From Hydrogenophilales bacterium (GTDB lineage Bacteria; Pseudomonadota; Gammaproteobacteria; Burkholderiales; Thiobacteraceae), in the NCBI GenBank assembly GCA_016235775.1, contig JACRIU010000137.1:1-40725 (forward strand): a DNA stretch of 40,725 nt, read 5' to 3'. This document shows positions 1 through 6,980 of the stretch, piece by piece (positions within the stretch are counted from its first letter, which is position 1; each line of letters opens with the position of its first letter). The translations under genes were made by a program, and so were the position numbers. The notes under the pieces are model-generated. The model searched no databases, was not told the DNA's origin, and saw only the letters and a program-made list of their open reading frames with translations.

Positions 1-1625
1 GTATACCTCCTGCCGACCTCAATTTCACCTTCGATGAGCTTGTCGTCGGGCGTGTACGTGTATTCGTCCAGCGTGGTCTCGATTTGCTTCACCTTGAAGG
101 GCGTAAGAAAGCCGTCATTGATACCGTCCTTGAGCGAATAGATAAATACCGGCTCACCGAAATAGGCGTAGGTGTCCACGTTGTCGCGACGCTTGGGCGT
201 TGCGGTCAGGCCAAGCTGCACGGCAGGCGCGAAGTAATCGAGGATGCCGCGCCAGTTGCTTTCATCGTTCGCCCCACCCCGGTGGCACTCGTCGATGACG
301 ATGAAGTCGAAAAAATCCGGCGGATACTCCCCAAAATACCCTTCGACAGGCTCAGGGGCCGATGTGCTTTTTGACAATGGCCTAAGCAAATCAGTATTGC
401 CATTAATCAACGCAATTTTCTTTGCTCTGCTCCATCCCTGAATCTGTTTTTCTCTCGCGAAAGCTATATCTACCCGATCATGCGATTCGTAGTAAACCAG
501 CTTTACTGGCGCATGAGTTTTCGTGTGCTTTGCACCTTCCCCATTTCGATGTTGTTCAAGACGCAGTTTTAGATCAACTGTGCTTCCAGTATAAAAACTA
601 CCATCTGCACATTCCAAAATATACGTGTAGGCATGAGCATCCTTTATCTCGCCGATCTCTTTAAGGCTGGCCTTGATCGAATTATCTGCATCGGTGGCTG
701 AGCCTTCGGTGGCTGAGCCTTCGGTGGCTGAGCCTTCGGTGGCTGAGCCTTCGGTGGCTGAGCCTTCGGTGGCTGAGCCTTCGGTGGCTGAGCCTGCCGA
801 AGCCATGAAGGTCTGGAAGATCGTAAAGAAGACACTGCCATTCTTCGGCACCTTGCCCTTCTTGCGGATGTCTTCGGGTGCGATGCGCACTAGAGATCCT
901 GGATTAGAATCTTCGAAGGCCGAGAAAGCATTGAACGCTTGGTTGGCCAGAATGTTGCGGTCCGCCAGAAACAGAATGCGCGGCCGACGTGTCGGTTCGC
1001 CGGTCTTTTTCCAATCACCCAGATTCCAGCGGCTATGAAACAGCTTCCAAGCAATCTGAAAGGCGATGAAGGTCTTACCCGTGCCGGTCGCCAGCGTCAG
1101 CAGGATGCGCTGCTGCTGATCGGCGATAGCCGCCATCACCCGCTCGATGGCAATGTCCTGATAGTAGCGCCCCTGAAAGTAGCCACCCCGGTCTTCGAAC
1201 GGCACAGCGGCGAAACGGTCGCGCCAAGTGTTTTGTGTGGCATAGATGCGATTCCACAATTCATCCGGTGAGGGATACTGCGCCAGCTCGCCCTCGATAC
1301 CGGTGTGCATGTCGATACCGTAGATGCCCCGCCCATTCGTGGAGTAGGTGTAGCGAATAGAGAGCTTCCCGGCGTAGTTCTTTGCCTGCGCAACACCTTC
1401 CGTCAATCCCTCATCCCACGCCTTGGCCTCGACCACCGCCAGCTTGGTGTTGCGGTACTCCAGCACGTAATCCGCCGTGAGCGGTTTGCCGCGCTGTCCT
1501 TGGCCCTTGATGCGGCCGAGCGTGATCGAATACTCGCGCCGGATGCGGCTGCCCTCGACCACGCCCCAGCCCGCCGCTGCTAGAGCAGGGTCGATGTGTT
1601 CGGCGCGGGTTTCGGCTTCATTCAT
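1..1625 (-). CDS. hsdR: Type I restriction enzyme R subunit (partial, with in-frame nuclease insertion)
   Basis: This is the motor/nuclease subunit of a type I restriction system, which translocates and cuts unmodified DNA. The gene runs off the left edge, and 541 residues are visible with no stop. The N-terminal nuclease domain shows ADYVLEY (51-57) and VVEAKA (64-69), the PD-(D/E)XK pattern. The Walker A motif ATGTGKT ends at residue 185, and the DECH box is at 445-448, followed by QLGLTATPKR. Residues 275-429, between FFTIFQTFM and YFGEYPPDFFDF, are not family sequence: they encode a repeat array and a GIY-YIG domain. The start overlaps the end of the Fic gene by 8 bases (ATGAATGA), so translation is probably coupled. 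Family identity is very sure; whether the subunit still works is unknown. Confidence 0.93.
   Translation of the reverse strand, partial: MNEAETRAEHIDPALAAAGWGVVEGSRIRREYSITLGRIKGQGQRGKPLTADYVLEYRNTKLAVVEAKAWDEGLTEGVAQAKNYAGKLSIRYTYSTNGRGIYGIDMHTGIEGELAQYPSPDELWNRIYATQNTWRDRFAAVPFEDRGGYFQGRYYQDIAIERVMAAIADQQQRILLTLATGTGKTFIAFQIAWKLFHSRWNLGDWKKTGEPTRRPRILFLADRNILANQAFNAFSAFEDSNPGSLVRIAPEDIRKKGKVPKNGSVFFTIFQTFMASAGSATEGSATEGSATEGSATEGSATEGSATEGSATDADNSIKASLKEIGEIKDAHAYTYILECADGSFYTGSTVDLKLRLEQHRNGEGAKHTKTHAPVKLVYYESHDRVDIAFAREKQIQGWSRAKKIALINGNTDLLRPLSKSTSAPEPVEGYFGEYPPDFFDFIVIDECHRGGANDESNWRGILDYFAPAVQLGLTATPKRRDNVDTYAYFGEPVFIYSLKDGINDGFLTPFKVKQIETTLDEYTYTPDDKLIEGEIEVGRRY
339..803 (-). mobile_element. 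In-frame GIY-YIG element with inverted terminal repeats inside hsdR
   Basis: This block is 465 bases (155 codons) and replaces a short loop between conserved HsdR segments. Its edges carry an inverted repeat: CTTCGACAGGCTCAG at 341-355 and, inverted, CTTCGGCAGGCTCAG at 788-802, matching at 14 of 15 bases. Read with hsdR, it encodes seven TEGSA units, a linker, a GIY-YIG domain at about 375-632, and a tail ending PEPVEG. Expected active-site positions are present: YTY at HsdR residues 333-335, YTG at 345-347, R355 in LRLEQH and E392 in AREKQIQGW. I see no stop in the hsdR frame, so the domain is made as part of HsdR unless an internal start is used. That it is mobile is inferred from the structure. 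Confidence 0.82.
691..795. repeat. Seven perfect 15-bp tandem repeats within the hsdR insertion
   Basis: The unit TCGGTGGCTGAGCCT occurs seven times without a mismatch. On the hsdR strand each unit adds five residues (Thr-Glu-Gly-Ser-Ala). The unit contains GGCTGAGCCTTCGG, a shortened form of the palindromic edge sequence next to it, so the array probably grew from the edge repeat. Because the unit is a multiple of three, changes in copy number would alter linker length but never the frame. Confidence 0.95.
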
Positions 1626-2685
1626 TGTCTAAAGTGATCTGCGTCAAAAGGGCAAACAACGGGCGGTTGATATAAAAATTCGTGCGCCCGATCTTCTTCT
1701 TCTCCACAAAACCATTGCTTACTAGCGTGTCCAGATGTTTCGCGGCAGTAATCCGCGAAACGCCCAAATCTTTCTCGACAAATTCAATTTTTGTATAAGG
1801 GTAACGGAATAAGTTATTCAGCAATTCCTGGCTATAGATTTTAGGCAGATCTTTGCGCAGCCGATGCTTGGTGGCCTGCATCAGCTCACGCAGATTTTTG
1901 ATTAGCGTGATTTCGCTCCTGGCGGTGATCGCCACGCCTTTCACGATGTAAACACACCAGTCCACCCAATTACGGGACTCCCGCGTCGCTTGCAGCAATT
2001 GATAATACTGGCTCTTGGTCGAAGTGATATAGCGGCTTAAATACAGCACGGGTAAATCCAACAAACCCTCGCGCTGCAACATCAGCAAATTCAAGATGCG
2101 CCCGGTGCGGCCATTGCCATCGTAAAACGGATGAATGCTCTCGAACTGATGATGCGCGATCGCCATGCGCAATAATGGATCCAGTTCGTCATCCGCATGA
2201 ATGAATTCCACCAGATCCGTCATCAGCTTTTGTATCAGCACGGCATCTTGCGGCGGCTCATACACGGTTGCGCCGGTACTTTGGTTTTTCAGCACCGTCC
2301 CCGGTACTTTTCTGAAGCCGGCATTATTTTGTTCGACTTCCTCCTGCACCCGCAAAATCGTGTTGATGCGAATTAAGCCAGATTCTTTTACATCCTGAAA
2401 ACCTACCCGCAATGCAGCAATGTAGTTTTGCACCTCTTTTGCCGCAGGCGAGACCGAGCCGCTTTGGTCGTAGGCATACAGCTCATCATGGGTGGTGATG
2501 ATATTTTCGATTTCGGAGCTATCTTTCGCCTCCTGAATCGCCAGCGTATCCAGCAAAATGGCGCGATTGGGCAGCGATTCGCACAGACCTTTAAGCTCCG
2601 CCAAATAGCGGTGTGCCTCGGCCAAGCTCTGCCAGACCGCCTTGACCTCCAGGCTGACGTGGCTAGGGATATCTAGTTCGGTCAT
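1618..2685 (-). CDS. Fic family protein with C-terminal winged helix
   Basis: Fic proteins transfer AMP or related groups to hydroxyl side chains of target proteins. The signature HPFYDGNGRTGR is at residues 185-196, with the catalytic His185 intact. An inhibitory helix motif of the S-x-x-x-E-N type (SSEIEN) lies at 56-61, the arrangement of class II Fic proteins that inhibit themselves. The last 70 residues (SRITAAKHLDTLVSNGFVE) look like a winged helix-turn-helix. The Shine-Dalgarno GGAGGGG is placed well for this start. It lies between the antirepressor-like gene and hsdR and overlaps hsdR by 8 bases, so it belongs to the restriction operon. Its target is unknown; a role in restraining restriction is only a guess. 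Confidence 0.93.
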   Translation of the reverse strand: MTELDIPSHVSLEVKAVWQSLAEAHRYLAELKGLCESLPNRAILLDTLAIQEAKDSSEIENIITTHDELYAYDQSGSVSPAAKEVQNYIAALRVGFQDVKESGLIRINTILRVQEEVEQNNAGFRKVPGTVLKNQSTGATVYEPPQDAVLIQKLMTDLVEFIHADDELDPLLRMAIAHHQFESIHPFYDGNGRTGRILNLLMLQREGLLDLPVLYLSRYITSTKSQYYQLLQATRESRNWVDWCVYIVKGVAITARSEITLIKNLRELMQATKHRLRKDLPKIYSQELLNNLFRYPYTKIEFVEKDLGVSRITAAKHLDTLVSNGFVEKKKIGRTNFYINRPLFALLTQITLDNE

Positions 2686-2699
2686 TTCCCCTCCGCTAA

Positions 2700-2775
2700 A
2701 ACGTGATAAGAAATCGCGATTATCTTAACACGTCAGCAACTACATGTATAAAAAATTAAGATTTATTATCACGTT
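2700..2775. promoter_or_regulatory. Inverted 10-bp arms upstream of the Fic gene (possible operator)
   Basis: AACGTGATAA at 2700-2709 and its exact complement TTATCACGTT at 2766-2775 flank the stretch where the Fic gene promoter should lie. A smaller palindrome, AATCGCGATT, sits at 2712-2721. Widely spaced perfect arms around a promoter suggest a binding site for a dimeric regulator; the Fic winged helix or the BRO protein are candidates. No clear -35/-10 pair was found. Confidence 0.4.
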
Positions 2776-2849
2776 GTGATGGGTGTGTTCAAAAAAACCT
2801 GTTTATTAAACACATCGCGCCACAGTCCGGCTACAACTTGCCAGAAAAG

Positions 2850-2871
2850 CCTGATGTGGCAGGTTTTTTTT
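2850..2871. terminator. Weak hairpin with T run after the BRO gene
   Basis: A short stem CCTG/CAGG is followed by eight T on the plus strand and by CTTTT on the minus strand. It lies just past the end of the minus-strand BRO gene. The stem is short, so termination may be partial, letting the Fic and hsdR genes be reached from the upstream promoter. Confidence 0.3.
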
Positions 2872-2930
2872 CAGCACGGTGAACTTGTGCTGGCAGGGTG
2901 ATTCGTTGGGTTTTGGCACTTCGGCCCCAA

Positions 2931-3791
2931 TCATTTTTTCTTCGCGATTTTTTTTACTGCCTTGCGACGCGATGCCTTGCCCGGTGGCAAAAAGCTCTCG
3001 CCAGACACCACTGGCTTGCCGGTCTTGGCCTCCAACGCCTTGCGCGCCTGCTTGGCAATCGCGCCGCCTTTCTTCGCCGCCACCTTGTTTTCCGGCATCC
3101 CGGCCGCGTCGTCCGTCTCGGCGATCTGCCGCGTCGACAACTCCGCCAGCGCGGTAAAAATCAGCTCCGCCTCGCTCATGTGATCGCGCAGGTTGTGGTC
3201 TTGCAAGCCCTTCATCCCCTTGTGCGCCTTCACGCTCACGCCCGACCATTCCTGATGAATGATGTTGGTGAGAATGGCGAATTCTTCGCCTTGTTTGATA
3301 TCGTGGTTCGCCCAGTAATCGGTCAGCTTGTTGCGCGTCTCCTGTCCGGTCATGCGCTGCTGAATCCACTGTTCGCTGCGCCCATGCTGCTGCCAAGTCT
3401 CGCGGGCGCGATCCAGCGATAGCGCCGGGTCGGCCATTTCCTGCATGCGCTCGTAGCCCACCTTGGCCAGCCAAAGCTTGATCGGCTCCGCCTTCGGGCT
3501 GGGGACGGATTGCACCAGACGCAGCAGGGTTTCGGCGGTGGCGGCGTCTGTCGGGCGTTGCTTACCGTCAGCGGCGAGCATTTTCAACTGGTGACAATTT
3601 GTCACCAGTTGACTGCCTTCCTTGCCCAGCCGTTCTTTCAGTTTGTTCCAATATTTGCGCGCGGTTTGGTAATCCGGCTGCTGGGTCAACACCTGGATGA
3701 TGTCCACCACCGAAAACCACCAAATTTCGGTTTCCTCGTCATACACGCGGCGGATGGCGTGGGTCTCGAATAGGGCGGGCTGAATTGCCAT
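2931..3791 (-). CDS. BRO-N domain protein, phage antirepressor/DinD-like
   Basis: The N-terminal 110 residues have the look of a BRO domain (IWWFSVVDIIQVL, then YWNKLKERL and SQLVTNCHQLKM), a DNA-binding fold of phage antirepressors also found beside type I restriction genes. The middle (QEWSGVSVKAHKGMKGL, LRDHMSEAELIF) matches the DinD-like class as I recall it. The C terminus is Lys-rich and probably flexible. An AAGGAG Shine-Dalgarno lies 9 bases before the start. It is co-directional with hsdS and the Fic gene and is probably transcribed with them. A role in controlling the operon or responding to DNA damage is inferred from relatives. Residues 61-69 are encoded by a 27-bp perfect palindrome. 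Confidence 0.85.
   Translation of the reverse strand: MAIQPALFETHAIRRVYDEETEIWWFSVVDIIQVLTQQPDYQTARKYWNKLKERLGKEGSQLVTNCHQLKMLAADGKQRPTDAATAETLLRLVQSVPSPKAEPIKLWLAKVGYERMQEMADPALSLDRARETWQQHGRSEQWIQQRMTGQETRNKLTDYWANHDIKQGEEFAILTNIIHQEWSGVSVKAHKGMKGLQDHNLRDHMSEAELIFTALAELSTRQIAETDDAAGMPENKVAAKKGGAIAKQARKALEAKTGKPVVSGESFLPPGKASRRKAVKKIAKKK
3585..3611. repeat. 27-bp perfect palindrome inside the BRO gene
   Basis: CAACTGGTGACAA, one central T, then TTGTCACCAGTTG. It encodes Gln-Leu-Val-Thr-Asn-Cys-His-Gln-Leu, a conserved part of the BRO domain, and the centre falls on the middle base of the Asn codon. It could be an internal operator or a transcript hairpin, or simply a result of the protein motif. 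Confidence 0.85.
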
Positions 3792-3802
3792 GGTTCGGCT
3801 CC

Positions 3803-3994
3803 TTAGAGATTGTGGTGCTTGATCTGGCGCGATACCTGCCGCTTGCCTACCTGACGAACTACTAAGGAATCCTTGGTAGTTGCCATCAGCGGCAGTATGT
3901 GCAAATTTTGCACATTCCTATTTTCAGGAGGAACTGTATCCATTTTGGAAACAGTTGTTGCGTCGTTCCTCGCCATATCGAAACGCTTTTTCAT
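3803..3994 (-). CDS. Small hypothetical protein coupled to hsdS
   Basis: The 63-residue reading frame starts in an ATGA overlap with the hsdS stop and ends 12 bases before the BRO gene, so it fits the operon spacing exactly. I do not recognise the protein. Its middle, NRNVQNLHILPLM, is encoded partly by a 19-bp palindrome at 3897-3915 (ATGTGCAAA, T, TTTGCACAT) centred on an Asn codon, the same layout as the palindrome in the BRO gene (Val-x-Asn-x-His in both). It may be a degenerate relative of the BRO motif, a leader peptide or a control site that happens to be open. No membrane segment or signal peptide is seen. Confidence 0.5.
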   Translation of the reverse strand: MKKRFDMARNDATTVSKMDTVPPENRNVQNLHILPLMATTKDSLVVRQVGKRQVSRQIKHHNL

Positions 3995-5184
3995 AACGCA
4001 CCACTGAAAGCCTGGTGCAGCAGGGATTTTTTCAACGCATCGAGCGCGGCGAGTTTGCGCTGGTAGAGGGATTCGAGGCGTTGGGTTTCAGCGCTAACAG
4101 TTTTGAGTTTTGCTGCGGTTGCCCGCTGAAGTGCCAACGGCACGTGTGGAACTTCGAAGCCGCGAAGCAATTTTAGTGAGACGGTTTTTTGGGCTGTCCC
4201 TGTTGCGCCTTCATTAGCCTGTTTAATAATTTGTGGAGACATGAGGAGAAAGTAAAGCCACTCACTGTTCACCTCTGGCTTTGGACGAACCAATCCAATG
4301 TGACGCTGGAAGCAGAACTCTCGATGCTCATTGACCAACACGGGAATACCAAACGAACCAGTGACCGTGTAAAGCACGTCCCCTTTCTTCGGCTTCTTAT
4401 TTGGCTTCAGACGATCAAAATAATCCCTCGATACCATGAATGTATCGGCAAAATCTATTGTGCGTGTGTCTTTGGCGACATTCCCGATAGTGATGAACGG
4501 AACACCGCTCGGTGCCTTTGGCGGCGGCATGTGGTCGCCATCTGTAATATCAGTGGCAATATCCGCAAGCGTTACCAATTCGTCGGATTGCCAAGCATCT
4601 GCGAAGACGGATTGCAGGTGGCTTTCGAACAGGGCGCGGGCGTTTTGCAGGTTCTTTTCGGCGTTGGCGCGGGCCTTGGCGATGCCGTCAAACGCTTGGT
4701 CGAGGATGGCGACGATGCGCTGCTGTTCGGGGAGCGGGGGGACAGGAATCAACTGCGCTTTCACGTCGCCATCAGTGACAGCCGGATAACTTGCTCCTTT
4801 CTGGAGGCTTTCCATCTGCCCCATGAAGTTTTCGGTAAAAAGGGAGTAGAAGACGAAGCGGTGGTCAATTCCGGGCTGTGGTCGGAGAACGAAATAGCCG
4901 GTGCTACAAACTTGCTTGTCAAGATATTCTGGGACGATGGCAATTCGTTGCAAGGTGGGGCGAATCGTCGCAAAAAGTATATCGCTCGCTCTCACGAGCT
5001 TCCTAGCTCGGCTTGGCGCTTCCTTTCCTTTGAGGCGTTGTGTTGCCTCAATCTGAAACGTCGCATTGGAAACGCTCGAAACGTCGATGTAGTCGAACTC
5101 CGCTTGTGGCGATTGGAGCGGATTAACCATCTCGGTTTTTTGCAGAACTTCGCCAAGCGTTTTCGTTGGCCACACTTTCTTCAT
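3991..5184 (-). CDS. hsdS: Type I restriction-modification specificity subunit
   Basis: HsdS recognises the two halves of the target site and holds the HsdM and HsdR subunits. The 397 residues show the standard two-part design. Target domain 1 is at about 1-150, then the conserved spacer PVPPLPEQQRIVAILDQAFD with a long helix to about 195. Target domain 2 follows at about 200-350 (GVPFITIGNVAKD, KKGDVLYTVTGSFGIP), and a final helix ends LLHQAFSGAL. The start overlaps the hsdM stop by four bases (ATGA), and its stop overlaps the next small orf in the same way. The recognition sequence cannot be read from the protein by eye. Confidence 0.95.
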   Translation of the reverse strand: MKKVWPTKTLGEVLQKTEMVNPLQSPQAEFDYIDVSSVSNATFQIEATQRLKGKEAPSRARKLVRASDILFATIRPTLQRIAIVPEYLDKQVCSTGYFVLRPQPGIDHRFVFYSLFTENFMGQMESLQKGASYPAVTDGDVKAQLIPVPPLPEQQRIVAILDQAFDGIAKARANAEKNLQNARALFESHLQSVFADAWQSDELVTLADIATDITDGDHMPPPKAPSGVPFITIGNVAKDTRTIDFADTFMVSRDYFDRLKPNKKPKKGDVLYTVTGSFGIPVLVNEHREFCFQRHIGLVRPKPEVNSEWLYFLLMSPQIIKQANEGATGTAQKTVSLKLLRGFEVPHVPLALQRATAAKLKTVSAETQRLESLYQRKLAALDALKKSLLHQAFSGAL

Positions 5185-6731
5185 AGCAGCGCCCTGATTT
5201 GCGCCAGCACTCCAGCACTCTCCACATCCAGCGCCGCAATCTCATCCATGATCGCCTGCGGGCTGCGGTGCGCGATTGCCTCGCCGCCGTTCGGATTCTT
5301 TACCGACAGATCCGCTTCGGCAGAGCTCAGCGACCGGACATCAACCGACCACGACTTGGGCGAGTCGGCGAAGGTTTTCTGCAATTCAATGAACTCGGCC
5401 AGGTCGGCATCGTTGAGCGGGTTGGTCTTGCCCATATTGCGGCCGGGATCGAGCTGGTAGTACCAAACTTTTCTGGTGGGCGCGCCTTTCTCGAAAAACA
5501 GCACCACGGTTTTCACGCCCGCGCCCTGGAAGGTACCGCTGGGCATGTCCAACACGGTGTGCAGATTGCAGCTTTCCAGCAGCGCCTTACGTAGGCTTAC
5601 CGAGGCGTTGTCGGTATTGGAGAGGAAGGTGTTCTTGATCACCACGCCGCCGCGCCCGCCGGCCTTGAGGCTCTTGATGAAGTGCTGGAGGAACAGGAAG
5701 GCGGTTTCGCCGGTGCGGATGGGGAAGTTTTGCTGCACTTCCTTGCGCTCTTTGCCGCCGAAGGGCGGGTTGGCCAGCACCACATCGTAGCGATCCTTGG
5801 CCTGAATGTCGGCGATATTCTCGGCCAGGGTGTTGGTGTGGATGATGTTCGGCGCTTCGATGCCGTGCAGGATCATGTTCATGATGGCGAGGCAGTAGGC
5901 GAGCGATTTCTTTTCCTTGCCGTAGAAGGTGCGGGTTTGCAGCGTCTTGATGTCGCCGGTGGTGAGCCCTTCGACGTTGCTCAGGGACCGCCCTTTGGCA
6001 TTGTTCGGGGTACGCCCTTCGGCCTTGCTCAGGGTACGCCCTTCGGCATTGCTCAGGGACCGTGAGCCTGTCGAACGGAGGTAATCGAATGCCTCGCACA
6101 AAAAGCCCGCCGAGCCGCAAGCGCCGTCATAGATGCGTTCGCCGATTTTGGGCGCGACCACTTGCACCATGGCGCGGATCAGCGGGCGCGGGGTGTAGTA
6201 CTCGCCGCCGTTGCGCCCGGCGTTGCCCATGTTCTTGATCTTGGCTTCGTACAGGTGCGATAGCTCGTGCTTTTCGCTCTGCGAGCGGAAGCGCAGTTCG
6301 TCGATGTGGTCGATGATCTCGCGCAGGTTGTAGCCGCTGTGAATCCGATTCTTGATCTCGCCGAAAATCTCGCCGATTTTGTATTCGATGGTGTTTGGCC
6401 CGCTGGCCTTCTGTTTGAAGCCGTGCAGATAGGGGAAGAGCTTGCGATCCACGAAATCACGCAGGTCGTCGCCGGTCAACGCTTTGTTGTGGTCGAGCTT
6501 GCCGTCCTTGTCATTGGGCGCGGCCCAGCTTTCCCAGCGGTAGGGCGCGTCAAGGATATAGGTGTATTTCTTGCCTTCCAGCGCGGCTTCGGTGGATTTG
6601 TCCTGCTCCAGGCCATCAAGGTATTTCAGAAATAAAAGCCAGGAGGTTTGTTCGGTGTAGTCCAGTTCGGTGGTGCAGCCTGCCTCTTTCCAGAGAACGT
6701 CGTCGATGTTTTTAAAAGCTTGTTCGAACAT
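5181..6731 (-). CDS. hsdM: Type I restriction-modification methyltransferase subunit
   Basis: HsdM methylates adenine in the target site using S-adenosylmethionine. The start MFEQAFKNIDDVLWKEA is typical. Motif I reads YDGACGSAGFL and motif IV is NPPF in VVLANPPFGGKERKE. Conserved C-terminal blocks RTGETAFLFLQHF, VIKNTFLSNTD and GAGVKTVVLFFEKGAPTRK are intact, and the 516 residues fit the family apart from an extra block of about 36 residues at roughly 218-254. That block is encoded by 24-bp repeats related to the palindrome in hsdR. It sits between CEAFDYL and the DIKTLQTRTFYGKE segment. There is no clear Shine-Dalgarno before the start, although homology supports this start. It is the first gene of the operon. 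Confidence 0.96.
   Translation of the reverse strand: MFEQAFKNIDDVLWKEAGCTTELDYTEQTSWLLFLKYLDGLEQDKSTEAALEGKKYTYILDAPYRWESWAAPNDKDGKLDHNKALTGDDLRDFVDRKLFPYLHGFKQKASGPNTIEYKIGEIFGEIKNRIHSGYNLREIIDHIDELRFRSQSEKHELSHLYEAKIKNMGNAGRNGGEYYTPRPLIRAMVQVVAPKIGERIYDGACGSAGFLCEAFDYLRSTGSRSLSNAEGRTLSKAEGRTPNNAKGRSLSNVEGLTTGDIKTLQTRTFYGKEKKSLAYCLAIMNMILHGIEAPNIIHTNTLAENIADIQAKDRYDVVLANPPFGGKERKEVQQNFPIRTGETAFLFLQHFIKSLKAGGRGGVVIKNTFLSNTDNASVSLRKALLESCNLHTVLDMPSGTFQGAGVKTVVLFFEKGAPTRKVWYYQLDPGRNMGKTNPLNDADLAEFIELQKTFADSPKSWSVDVRSLSSAEADLSVKNPNGGEAIAHRSPQAIMDEIAALDVESAGVLAQIRALL
5967..6078. repeat. In-frame 24-bp repeat insertion in hsdM with inverted edges
   Basis: Four 24-bp units begin at 5967, 5991, 6015 and 6039, the best pair reading CCCTTCGGC.TTGCTCAGGG. 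The left edge contains CCCTTCGAC and the right edge is GTGAGCCTGTCGAACGG, the inverted form of the palindrome that bounds the hsdR element. On the hsdM strand it codes for units like RTLSKAEG. It has no reading frame of its own, so it looks like a small non-coding relative of the hsdR element. Confidence 0.85.
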
Positions 6732-6809
6732 AAGAGGGGGTCGCTATAGCGGGAAGATAGAAAGGCGCTAATTTAACCGGTTTGGACGTTGCTTGGCCTG
6801 TTATGGACG

Positions 6810-6853
6810 AAAAAAAGGCCAGTAACTCTTATCAAATCGAGTTTACTGGCCTG
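6810..6853 (-). terminator. Rho-independent terminator of tRNA-Leu
   Basis: On the minus strand, AGGCCAGTAAACTC pairs with GAGTTACTGGCCT (one bulge), followed by seven T. It lies 16 bases past the tRNA 3' end and separates it from hsdM. Confidence 0.88.
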
Positions 6854-6868
6854 CTTTGGATTGTGTTC

Positions 6869-6955
6869 TGGTGCCGGGAGGGGGAATCGAACCCCCATGG
6901 TGTTACCACCGCGGGATTTTGAGTCCCGTGCGTCTACCAATTCCGCCATCCCGGC
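6869..6955 (-). tRNA. tRNA-Leu (anticodon CAA)
   Basis: The minus strand begins GCCGGGA, which pairs with TCCCGGC before the discriminator A and an encoded CCA. The anticodon stem CGGGA/TCCCG closes a seven-base loop CTCAAAA, giving anticodon CAA, which reads UUG leucine codons. A long variable arm and the T arm GGGGGTTCGATTCCCCC are present, as expected for class II tRNA. The restriction operon follows directly downstream, but no integrase or duplicated tRNA end was seen. Confidence 0.96.
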
Positions 6956-6980
6956 AAGAGCCCGGCATTATCCTCAGAAA

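Noticed and set aside
691-795. CRISPR-like array
   Set aside because: Units are 15 bases, perfectly contiguous, with no spacers and no cas genes.
339-803. Intein in HsdR
   Set aside because: No N-terminal Cys/Ser splice block, no His-Asn end and no Hint-type motifs; the edges are palindromic DNA repeats instead.
339-803. Frameshift or assembly join in hsdR
   Set aside because: The frame is open through the whole block and both HsdR flanks are in the same frame and correct order.
673-1038. Plus-strand frame rich in Ser-Val-Ala-Glu-Pro repeats
   Set aside because: It is the shadow of the tandem array on the strand opposite hsdR; it has no start signal, and the hsdR frame explains the sequence.
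5587-6120. Minus-strand frame of 177 residues inside hsdM
   Set aside because: It is an alternative frame of hsdM with Arg/His/Pro-rich composition typical of GC-rich shadows.
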